5,499 nt of DNA from contig JADJVN010000050.1 in the NCBI GenBank assembly GCA_016710585.1, positions 1 through 5,499 on the forward strand. The letters run 5' to 3'. This DNA comes from Saprospiraceae bacterium (GTDB lineage: Bacteria > Bacteroidota > Bacteroidia > Chitinophagales > Saprospiraceae). Shown in pieces: positions 1 to 5,499 of the stretch (position 1 is the first letter of the stretch; every line of letters starts with the position of its first letter). The notes below the pieces were generated by a model. That model did not search any database. It was not told the DNA's origin and saw only the letters and a program-made list of their open reading frames with translations. The position numbers and the translations under genes were made by a program.

Positions 1-20
1 AGAGTGAGTTTATTCGCTGA

Positions 21-152
21 TATGATACTTTTGGGCATAACTTTCAATATCCGCTTTTTCTAGACTTGATTTATAAAGAAGCTATGATATATTGCTACAG
101 AAAGTACCGAGTAAAGCATGCAAATTACTACAGTCGGGAATATTGTTTTTGA
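21..152 (+). CDS. Possible C-terminal fragment of an unidentified protein
   Basis: This frame is open from a TGA at 18-20 to a TGA at 150-152, and it is also readable upstream of the first TGA to the window edge. The text is rich in aromatic and basic residues (FGHNFQYPLF, then IYCYRKYRVKHANYYS), which reads like the tail of a real protein more than like random AT-rich translation. Given the indel and substitution load elsewhere, the TGA at 18-20 may be an error for an Arg codon, since the reading would then run IRRYDTFG. I do not recognise the family and see no domain motif. The true end could lie elsewhere if another frameshift is present. It could also be non-coding. Confidence 0.3.
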   Translation, partial: YDTFGHNFQYPLFLDLIYKEAMIYCYRKYRVKHANYYSREYCF

Positions 153-166
153 GTTTGAATTTTGAA

Positions 167-192
167 ACATATTAAATATTTTAATAATATGT
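167..192. terminator. AT-rich hairpin, possible terminator of the upstream gene
   Basis: ACATATTA (167-174) and TAATATGT (185-192) form a perfect 8-bp inverted repeat around a 10-base A/T loop. It sits between the apparent end of the upstream reading frame and the dapF promoter, where a terminator would be expected. The stem contains only one G-C pair and no clear T-tract follows, so it would be a weak terminator. In DNA this AT-rich a chance inverted repeat of this size is plausible. Confidence 0.25.
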
Positions 193-232
193 ATTTAATA
201 CAAACACTGTGCCTTTTTCGTTAAATTTACTA

Positions 233-240
233 TATATTTG
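233..240 (+). promoter_or_regulatory. Putative Bacteroidota -7 box (TATATTTG) for dapF
   Basis: TATATTTG matches the TAnnTTTG -7 consensus used by the primary sigma factor of Bacteroidota. It lies 31 bases before the dapF ATG, which leaves a leader of about 25 bases. No convincing TTTG or TTG -33 element is visible at the usual spacing. The identical octamer also precedes etfB. Confidence 0.45.
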
Positions 241-271
241 CTTAAATTTTTCAATTTTTATTGCAAAATTT

Positions 272-1045
272 ATGATAGAACGTTTAATTCCATTTGAAAA
301 TATGAAGGCGGGAAATGATTTCGTTATTTTAGATTTTTTTGAAAATATATGTGATTGACTTATATGATGTTGTGCTAATTGAGAAAATTTGCAATAGGCA
401 TTTTGGAGTTGGAGCAGATGTGTGGGCTTATCGCTGTTTGTCCTAGTATGGAGTATGATTTTGAAATGAAGTATCTCAATTCCTGATGGACGATTTTCCA
501 GCTTTTGTGGAAACGGAAGTCGATGTGCCGCTTCATATATGTCCAAAAAGACAGGTAAAACCCATTTAAGTTTTATTGCTGCTGATGGTCCTCATACTGC
601 TGATTGCGACAAAAACTTGGTTGGCGTTTCAATGAAGAATAATGTTCAAGTCCAGCATGAATTAGGCTTTTGCAAATACGGGATCGCCTCATCTTGGTGT
701 TGGAATACGATGGTTTAGATAGCTTAAATGTAAAGGTTTTAGGTTCAGGAATTGAGAAAGCGACATTCAGAGGCATTAACAAATGTCAATTTCATCCATA
801 TCCACAGATTCAATAATTGATATTAGAACGTTTGAACGTGGTAGAAGACGAAACTTTAGCTTGTGGAACTGGGATTACCGCAGCTGCTTTTATCTCACTT
901 CCAAAGTTAAACTCTGAAATGGACATTGGCTCATCGATGTTAGAGCAAAAGGCGGCAATTGTAAAGTTGAATTAGATTATCGTGATCAAATGGCTGAAAA
1001 ATGTATTTTAATTGACCAGCAGTGAATGTGTTTTCAGGTTTTTAA
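272..1045 (+). CDS. dapF: Diaminopimelate epimerase DapF (frameshifted)
   Basis: DapF converts LL-2,6-diaminopimelate to the meso form in the cytoplasm, feeding peptidoglycan and lysine synthesis. The ATG at 272 gives MIERLIPFENMKAGNDFVIL, aligning with the family N-terminus (usually ..GxGNDFvviD). Conserved blocks follow in order across changing frames: CNRHFGVGADG (split near 420), YDFEMKYLNSDG (split near 483), FCGNGSRCAA, then AADGPH, TGSPH, NVNFIHI, RTFERGVEDETLACGTG, IDVRAKGGN and PAVNVFSGF before TAA at 1043-1045. The two catalytic cysteines are codons 506-508 (CGNG) and 862-864 (CGTG). The span is about 258 codons, normal for DapF. Frame changes occur near 355, 420, 483, 690, 783, 798, 841, 925 and 1014. 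All active-site blocks survive, so sequencing error is likelier than a pseudogene. The start is supported by the TATATTTG box just upstream. Confidence 0.94.
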
Positions 1046-1061
1046 GAGTTTAGAACATAGC

Positions 1062-1091
1062 TGACAAATATGTCAAGGCTAAGTTGAGCCT
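1062..1091. terminator. Two small hairpins between convergent dapF and the TPR gene
   Basis: TGACA (1062-1066) pairs with TGTCA (1071-1075) around AATA. Immediately after, AGGCT (1076-1080) pairs with AGCCT (1087-1091) around a 6-base loop. They fill most of the 55-base gap between two convergent genes and could end transcription from either side. The stems are only 5 bp and no T-tract follows, so the assignment is weak. Confidence 0.25.
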
Positions 1092-1100
1092 ATTTATGTA

Positions 1101-1419
1101 CTATTCCTCGATTAAAAGATTCATTAAAAGGCCTTTAAGCTCCGATTCTGCATGATGATCTTTGCTCTGTTGACTTAGTTTGATTCCTTACTTAATGTCT
1201 CTTTGCTGCTTTATCTCTTTTTAATTCTATATAAAAGTTGAGCTAAATGGTAGTATATACACCTAAGTAATTTGGCTCATGGTCTGGCAATAAAATGAAA
1301 TGTTCTAAAGCCAGATTTAAGTTTTTTGTGCTCCTCGTGCTCTTAGCCATAGCAAAATGTAAAAAGCTATTATTTGCATCCTCAAGCAACAAATTTTGAA
1401 GTCTTTCAAGTCTTTCCAT
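1101..1419 (-). CDS. Small tetratricopeptide-repeat (TPR) protein (frameshifted)
   Basis: Read on the minus strand from ATG (1417-1419), the protein begins MERLERLQNLLLEDANNSFL and stays open until a stop at 1243-1245. The other frames continue with text resembling YYHLAQLY, KAAKETL, GIKLSQQSKDHHAESEL and GLLMNLLIEE before TAG (1101-1103). Allowing for indels near 1340, 1250 and 1160, this is a protein of about 105 residues. The pattern of small and aromatic residues (LALEHF, then NYLGVYYHLAQLY, then KAAKETL.KGI) is that of TPR helices. Short TPR proteins of this size, starting MER.E.L..LL..dp.dsFl.falA, occur in many Bacteroidota. They have no known enzymatic role, and TPRs usually mediate protein contacts. 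No signal peptide is visible, so it is probably cytoplasmic. It is divergent from etfB and convergent with dapF. An AATAGG just before the ATG is a weak ribosome site at best. Confidence 0.78.
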
Positions 1420-1463
1420 CCTATTTATGAGCTATTTTTCGGTTTTATATATGATAATAATAA

Positions 1464-1471
1464 TATATTTG
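1464..1471 (+). promoter_or_regulatory. Putative -7 box (TATATTTG) for etfBA
   Basis: TATATTTG matches the Bacteroidota TAnnTTTG -7 consensus and ends 18 bases before the etfB ATG at 1490, predicting a leader of only about 10-13 bases. It lies in the 70-base divergent gap between the TPR gene and etfB. No clear -33 TTTG is seen. The box overlaps the palindrome at 1468-1480. Confidence 0.5.
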
Positions 1472-1480
1472 CGACGCAAA
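1468..1480. promoter_or_regulatory. Perfect palindrome overlapping the etfB promoter (possible operator)
   Basis: TTTGCG-A-CGCAAA is a perfect inverted repeat with 6-base arms and a 1-base centre. It shares TTTG with the predicted -7 box and extends over the predicted transcription start. A dimeric regulator bound here would block RNA polymerase. No regulator gene is present in the window, and a 6+6 palindrome can arise by chance. Confidence 0.3.
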
Positions 1481-1489
1481 ACATGCACC

Positions 1490-2230
1490 ATGAACTTTCT
1501 TGTCTGTATAAGTCGTACTCCTGATACCACCTCAAAGATAGTCTTTGATGAAAATTCTAGGAAATTAAAAGAAGATGGCTTAGTTTTTATCTTAAATCCT
1601 TATGATGAGTGGTTTGCTCTAGTAAGGGCTATTGAATTGAAAGAGAAAACATGGTGGCTCGGTTGATGTCTTACACATTGGATCATCAGCTGCAGATGTT
1701 ATGATTAGAAAAGCTTTAGCAATTGGTGCTGATGCAGCATACCGTATTGATTGTGTGCCAGATTCAAGTTATGAGGTAGCTAAGTATATTTCTGATTTTG
1801 CAAAGTCGAAGTCTTATGACCTTATATTGCTTTGGTAAAGAGAATAGACCACAATGGCTCAGAGACAGCATCCATGGTTGCAGAATTTATGGATTATCCA
1901 TTTATTTCTTATTGTAATAAACTTGAACTAGATGGAACAAAGGCAAGAGTTTCTAGAGAAATCGAAGGAGGCGTAGAAGTTGCTGAATTGGAATTACCAT
2001 TTGTGCTGTCTGCTGCAAAAGGTCTTGCTGAACAAAGGATTCCTAATATGAAAGGAATCATGGAAGCAAAAAATAAACCCTTGACAGTCTTGACTGTTCC
2101 TAAGGAAAATTCTAGCCTAGAATTGATCAAATTTGAATTGCCATCAGCTAAATCTGGGGTGCAAATGATCGCAGCAGATGATATGGATACATTGGTTCGA
2201 ATTCTACACGAAGAAGCTAAAGTAATATAA
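1490..2230 (+). CDS. etfB: Electron transfer flavoprotein beta subunit (EtfB/FixA family, frameshifted)
   Basis: EtfB pairs with EtfA to form the soluble FAD/AMP-containing ETF, which takes electrons from acyl-CoA and related dehydrogenases and passes them to the quinone pool through ETF:quinone oxidoreductase. The ATG at 1490 gives MNFLVCISRTPDTTSKI. An in-frame upstream ATG at 1427 would place the promoter inside the gene and is rejected. NPYDEW (residues 36-41) is the family N-terminal motif. After an extra A at about 1649 the text continues in another frame as GGSVDVLHIGSSAADVMIRK and DSSYEVAKYISDFAKSKSYD. Near 1831-1842 the original frame returns with DHNGSETASMVAEF. The ETF-beta signature SREIEGGVEVAELELP lies at about residues 155-170, followed by AAKGLAEQRIPNMKGIMEAK. 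The span is 247 codons including the stop, the normal length. It ends two bases before the etfA start, so the two are co-transcribed. Confidence 0.97.
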
Positions 2231-2232
2231 TC

Positions 2233-3192
2233 ATGGTAGTAGTATATATAGAAGTTCATCAAGGTGAGATTAAAAAGTCAGCTCTAGAAGCTGTTAGTTT
2301 TGGTGCACAAATTGCAAAGCAAAAAGGAAGCAAAAGTGTCGCGATAATTACAGAATCTTACGCCGCATCTGCTCAATTGGGAAATTATGGGATAGATGAA
2401 GTCATTTATGTAAAACCATCAGATGTTTTAGATGAACAAAACACGGCGACATAAATTTCTGATATTTCAAAAAATCTAAATGCCAATTATATTGTCCTCG
2501 TTCAAACATCGACTAAATTCCATCGCAGGAAGATTAAGGCAGTCAAGACTAAGAAAGCCTCTTAGTATCTGGGTGTTACTGGAATGGGTTTGGATAATGG
2601 CAAATTGTAGTCTAAGAAAGGAGTTTATTCTGGAAAAGCCACAGCTTATTATTCAAGTACATGTGATACAAAAGTTTTAGCAATATTGCCCAATAGCATT
2701 CCCCCTATAAAAATATCTGAAAACATTGCACAAGTCAGTGAGCAGAGTTTTACTGTTGCAAAAAGCAAAATCCATATCATTGAACGCAATCTTGTTAAAG
2801 GTAAAATTCCTTTAACTGAAGCGGATGTTGTGGTGTCTGCAGGACGTGGTATGAAAGATCCTTATATTGGGGAATGATAGAAGAATTGGCGGATTTGATA
2901 GGTGCAAATAACCGCTTGTTCAAGGCCTGTTGCTGATATCGGTTGGAGACCACATCATGAACATGTAGGTCAAACAGGGATTGCTATCAGACCTAGCTTG
3001 TATATTGCAATTGGTATATCGGGTGCAATCCAACATCTCGCTGGTGTAAACAACAGCAAACGAATTATCGTTATTAATAAAGATCCAGAAGCGCCATTTT
3101 TTAAAGCTGCGGATTATGGCATTTATGGTGACGTGTTTGAAATAGTACCTCGCTTAAATGAAGCAATTAAAGAATTCAAAGCATCAAATTAA
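2233..3192 (+). CDS. etfA: Electron transfer flavoprotein alpha subunit (EtfA/FixB family, frameshifted)
   Basis: EtfA carries the FAD of the ETF heterodimer. The ATG at 2233 gives MVVVYIEVHQGEIKKSALEA, the typical N-terminal domain start, open to a stop at 2452-2454. The middle (about 2455-2690) is badly disturbed but keeps ISDISKNLNANYIVL, GVTGM.LDNGK and KKGVYSGKATAYYSST. A clean stretch follows from IPPIKISENIAQ to LTEADVVVSAGRGMKDP. After a disturbed join at 2860-2910 (WGMIEELADLIGA in another frame), the C-terminal FAD domain is intact: SRPVADIGWRPHHEHVGQTG at about residues 230-249, LYIAIGISGAIQHLAG, then NKDPEAPFFKAADYGI, with TAA at 3190-3192. These contain the ETF-alpha signature and the FAD-contacting Arg, Ser and His positions known for the family. 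The span is 319 codons plus stop, as expected. The gene directly follows etfB. Confidence 0.97.
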
Positions 3193-3223
3193 TCAAATAT
3201 AATTAAGCATGGGGCCTGATGAT

Positions 3224-3809
3224 ATGAAAAGGGTAGAGTTGGAGATTATTGCACTTTCACACAGTGTGAGTCAAACTCAAAACTATGCTATAATTTTAGG
3301 TGATGTCAATGGTAATAGGGAGATTGCCTATCGTCTAGGGGAGGATTTGAAGCTCAAGCAATAGCTGTTGTATTAGAGCGCATGACTCCCAATAGACCTT
3401 TGACTCATGATTTATTCAAATCAGCTTTAAGCAATTTTTCTATTGAAATCAGAGAAATAGTAATTAATGATTTAATTGATGGTATCTTTTTCTCAAAATT
3501 AATCTGTGAAAGAGAAGGAGAGATTTATGAAATTGATTCTAGGACTTCTGATGCATTGTAATGGCGATCGGATTCTCTTGTCCAATTTATACTTACCAGT
3601 TCATCGTGGATTCAGCTAGTCTAGAAATGGGATGAGTTGAAGGTGAGACAAAAAATCAGTTAAATCAAAGCAAAATACACTGATTCGTATGCTTCAAAAG
3701 TATTGATGATCTAGAGAAACTATTGATAAAAGTTTTGGAGATGAGGACTATAAACAAGCTGCAAAAAATTCGAGATGAGATCAATAATCGAAAAACAAAG
3801 AATGGATGA
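3224..3809 (+). CDS. Bifunctional nuclease (DUF151) family protein with UVR-like C-terminus (frameshifted)
   Basis: The N-terminal part matches the bifunctional nuclease family: MKRVELEIIALSHSVSQTQN, YAIILGDVNG, then in the next frame GFEAQAIAVVLERM (from 3343), RPLTHDLFKSALSNFSIEI, LIDGIFFSKLICEREG and EIDSRTSDAL (stop at 3559-3561), then PIYTYQFIVDSASLEMG in a third frame. A C-terminal helix follows in pieces, LEKLLIKVLE then EDYKQAAKIRDEINNRK, resembling the UVR motif that binds UvrA/UvrB-type partners. TGA at 3807-3809 ends the frame. The span of about 195 codons fits the family. Frame changes lie near 3320-3342, 3558, 3633 and 3745-3770. A plant homologue has been reported to have DNase and RNase activity, but the bacterial role is unsettled. 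The start at 3224 matches family N-termini, while an in-frame ATG at 3209 is an alternative. The gene lies 31 bases after etfA and probably shares its transcript. Confidence 0.92.
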
Positions 3810-3873
3810 TTTTGCATTAAAATCTAATTAGTTCATCTGTTTTCTAATTCAAATTTAATCAAAATAATATAAT

Positions 3874-4604
3874 TTGGCTTCGGTTACTCCATACAATAAT
3901 AATGAAGATTCTAAAAAATCTCAGGTCGCAAAAATGTTTGACAATAATTATGACTTTTTTGAATTTTTTTTTTTTTTTTTTTGTCTCAGGTATGGATCAA
4001 TACTGGAGAAAAAAAAGGATTAAAATTATTTAAGACAAGCCAATGTTAATCATGTTTTAGATATCGCCACTGGAATTGGAGAACTTGCGATTATGTTGGC
4101 AAAACAAGACCCTAAAAATACAAATCATAGGTGATGATATTTCCAGGAATATGCTTGATATAGGCATAAAAAAATTGACAAACTAAAATTAGAGAATCAA
4201 ATTAAATTTGTTAAAGCAGATTCAGAAATCCTACCTTTTGAGCACAATACATTTGATGGCGTCAAAGGTTGCTTTTGGCGTGAGAAATTATACAGAAATC
4301 TTGAGAAAGGTTTATCTGAAATGCGTAGAGTGCTGAAGCGGTGGTGAATTGGGCCATTTTAGAATTTTCTAGACTGAGAATTTTTCCAATCAAACAATAT
4401 TTCAATTTTATTTCCGTTATATTTTGCCTTTGATAGGCAAGATAATCTCAAAAGATCAAAGAGCGTATAGTTATTTGTTTTGAGTCAGTTCAGCAGTTCC
4501 CGATTTTGAACAATTCGAAGATATTTTAAAAAATTGGTATGCATGAAACATCGCATACTCCATTGACTTTCGGTATATGCAATATTTATTCAGGTATAAA
4601 ATAA
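3874..4604 (+). CDS. ubiE: Demethylmenaquinone methyltransferase UbiE/MenG (frameshifted)
   Basis: This SAM-dependent methyltransferase makes menaquinone from demethylmenaquinone, the last step of MK synthesis. No ATG precedes the conserved N-terminus VTPYNNNEDSKKSQVAKMFD, so the TTG at 3874 (reading ASVTPYN) is the best start, possibly an ATG misread. The usual NI..yDFLN.FLS block is replaced around a run of 19 T (3964-3982), but GMDQYWRKK follows in frame. SAM motif I, HVLDIATGIGELAIMLAKQ, starts near 4048. IQIIGDDIS (normally GVDIS), QIKFVKADSEILPFEHNTFD, VKVAFGVRNYTEIL, SEMRRVLK, ILEFSR and FPDFEQFEDIL follow in shifting frames, with LTFGICNIYSG near the TAA at 4602-4604. The span is about 243 codons, normal for UbiE. 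At least seven indels are needed. It lies 64 bases after the nuclease gene and overlaps porT by 28 bases. Confidence 0.94.
3964..3982 (+). repeat. 19-base poly-T tract inside ubiE
   Basis: Nineteen consecutive T follow TTTTTT-GAA (3955-3963). The tract encodes poly-Phe where UbiE proteins carry the conserved FLN.FLS segment, and the region is about three codons longer than expected. It is either an assembly or basecalling artefact or a true slippage expansion. Nothing else in the window has a homopolymer of this length. Confidence 0.95.
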
Positions 4605-5238
4605 TATTTTTCTTTCTACTATGCAATATTTGTAGTGCTTTAGCTCAAAGTAATTCTACAAGCATAAATTATTTTGGACGAAAGAAAAAATCCCATTACT
4701 TTGGTTTGACCTTGGCTTATAATAATTCAGGCTTTAAAATCGAACATTCTAAGCGATTCATCAACCATGGGACTTATAAAATCAATAATGGTATCAGTAA
4801 TCCTGGTTTGACATTGGGGATGGTAACTAATTTTAAAATAGGTGAATATTTTGACTATAGGATATTGCCTTCTATTGCATTAGTTTATCGAAAATTGGCC
4901 TATATTCCTAGTTCTGGTGGAGCCACTCAAACTCAAGTGATTGAATCGGTTTTTGGTGAATTGCCAATGATGATCGATTTGCTTCAGACCCCTATCGAGA
5001 TAAGAAACGATCAGATAAGGATAGATTTCAAATCGTAAGGATATCTCCTCATGATTTTCAATTTGAAATTGGGGCAGGTATTCAATTTTATTTGCCTTTC
5101 TTTATTTTTTCCCCTGAAATTAAATTTTCTCACGGCCTAGGAAATTTACTTATCTATGATGGTAAAGTTCCAGAATCAACCATCATTGAAAAGCTATATT
5201 CAAAAGCATTTACGATTTCCTTTCATTTTGAAGGATAA
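4577..5238 (+). CDS. porT: PorT-family outer-membrane protein of type IX secretion (one frameshift)
   Basis: The ATG at 4577 opens a Sec signal peptide: a basic start (FRYK), a hydrophobic core (IIFFFLLCNICS) and an ALA-Q cleavage site after residue 23. The mature part has alternating strands typical of a small outer-membrane beta-barrel (HYFGLTLAYNNSGFKIEHS, GLTLGMVTNFKIGEYFDYRI, then LVYRKLAYI), with the family block VFGELPMMI before a one-base loss at about 4974-4977. The next frame continues FASDPYRDKKR, FQFEIGAGIQFYLPFFIFSP and KFSHGLGNLL to KAFTISFHFEG and TAA at 5236-5238, about 220 residues in all, as expected. PorT (SprT in Flavobacterium) is needed for export of T9SS cargo proteins, though its exact role is unclear. 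The 28-base overlap with ubiE, a pairing I recall from other Bacteroidota, implies co-transcription and supports the call. A generic PorT-like barrel outside T9SS is the alternative. Confidence 0.87.
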
Positions 5239-5260
5239 ACTATTTCTAGATTTTATTTTT

Positions 5261-5499
5261 TTAAACTAAGTAAGGATAAGGCTCAGAATAATTGTCTTCA
5301 TATAGACCTTCAGGATCAGGCAATGGTGATTCCTCTGCAAAACGCACAGCTTCATCCATTTCTTCGGTTACCTGTTCTTGTAAAGTGGCTAGATCTTCTG
5401 ATGAAAATATATTATTTTTCAATAGATATTCTTCAGTTGTCAACAAAGGATCTAAAGTTTTATAGTATTCAACTTCTTCTTTTTGATCTGTAATTCCCT
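5261..5499 (-). CDS. pdhA: Pyruvate dehydrogenase E1 component alpha subunit, C-terminal end (partial)
   Basis: The minus-strand frame enters from the window edge and ends at TAA (5261-5263), giving 78 residues in one frame with no indel. It reads KEEVEYYKTLDPLL, TTEEYLLKNNIFSSEDLATL, EEMDEAVRFAEESPLPDPEG and LYEDNYSEPYPYLV. This is the typical tail of the alpha subunit of thiamine-diphosphate E1 dehydrogenases: a DP(L/I)...L...(I/N) helix, an acidic EE...AV.FAE.SP.PDP segment and LYEDVY near the end. Within that family the SP.PDP..LYED tail fits PdhA of the pyruvate dehydrogenase complex best, which decarboxylates pyruvate and acetylates the E2 lipoyl group. A branched-chain keto acid E1 alpha is a less likely alternative. 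The TPP-binding domain lies outside the window. It is convergent with porT across a 22-base gap. Confidence 0.85.
   Translation of the reverse strand, partial: GITDQKEEVEYYKTLDPLLTTEEYLLKNNIFSSEDLATLQEQVTEEMDEAVRFAEESPLPDPEGLYEDNYSEPYPYLV

Noticed and set aside
181..546. Open frame of 121 codons on the minus strand
   Set aside because: It lies opposite the 5' third of dapF, whose GNDF, GVGADG and CGNGSRC motifs read clearly on the plus strand. The minus translation is low-complexity K/F/I/S-rich text without recognisable motifs.
573..782. Open frame of 69 codons on the minus strand
   Set aside because: It is antisense to the central dapF region (AADGPH to TGSPH) and has no recognisable domain.
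1451..1467. ATAATAATAATAT microsatellite-like stretch upstream of etfB
   Set aside because: It is short and typical of AT-rich Bacteroidota promoter regions. No repeat expansion or function can be supported.
1909..2262. Open frame of 117 codons on the minus strand
   Set aside because: It is antisense to the cleanest part of etfB, which carries the ETF-beta signature on the plus strand.
2480..2680. Open frame of 66 codons on the plus strand
   Set aside because: It is a shifted frame over the damaged middle of etfA. EtfA-like text (NANYIVL, GKATAYYSST) reads in the other frame.
355..4345. Programmed ribosomal frameshifting or stop-codon reassignment as an explanation for the many interrupted frames
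   Set aside because: All three stop codons interrupt the genes, shifts go in both directions at unrelated sequences without a shared slippery site, and TAA, TAG and TGA all also serve as true ends. Sequence error explains this more simply.
5239..5262. T-rich run after porT as an intrinsic terminator
   Set aside because: The run is present, but the preceding bases offer only a 3-bp stem (CTA...TAG), too weak to support a terminator call.
1..5499. CRISPR arrays, tRNA or rRNA genes, insertion sequences, toxin-antitoxin or phage-defence genes
   Set aside because: No direct-repeat array, tRNA-like fold, transposase motif, or defence or toxin motif was seen on either strand. All sizeable regions are explained by housekeeping genes.

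Overview
The window is AT-rich chromosomal DNA from a member of the Bacteroidota. Three things point there: a PorT-type outer-membrane protein (type IX secretion is confined to that lineage), TAnnTTTG-type -7 promoter boxes, and weak or absent Shine-Dalgarno sites. A closer placement, for example near Saprospiria, is only an impression. The genes are ordinary housekeeping genes, but most are broken by many small indels. Conserved residues, including catalytic ones, continue from one reading frame to the next. This looks like uncorrected sequencing or assembly error more than gene decay, so most genes below are given as reconstructed spans rather than as single open frames.

Layout: (1) 21-152 (+), a possible C-terminal piece of an unidentified protein, followed by an AT-rich hairpin. 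(2) 272-1045 (+), dapF, diaminopimelate epimerase, in at least eight frame pieces. (3) 1101-1419 (-), a small TPR-repeat protein convergent with dapF and frameshifted. (4) 1490-3192 (+), etfB-etfA, the two subunits of electron transfer flavoprotein, divergent from the TPR gene and preceded by a TATATTTG box that overlaps a perfect palindrome. (5) 3224-3809 (+), a bifunctional nuclease (DUF151) family protein with a C-terminal UVR-like motif. (6) 3874-4604 (+), ubiE/menG, the quinone methyltransferase, with an anomalous run of 19 T. (7) 4577-5238 (+), porT, overlapping the end of ubiE. (8) 5261-5499 (-), the C-terminus of the pyruvate dehydrogenase E1 alpha subunit, convergent with porT and running off the window.

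The etfB-etfA-nuclease-ubiE-porT run is co-directional with short gaps and probably forms one or two transcription units. ETF collects electrons from acyl-CoA and related dehydrogenases and delivers them, through an ETF:quinone oxidoreductase, to the quinone pool that UbiE/MenG helps to make. Pyruvate dehydrogenase is also central oxidative metabolism, DapF supplies meso-diaminopimelate for peptidoglycan and lysine, and PorT belongs to the protein-secretion machinery of the envelope. No undescribed system was found. The most useful points are the hidden frameshifted genes, the poly-T tract in ubiE and the palindrome at the etfB promoter. No gene-free stretch exceeds 300 bases.
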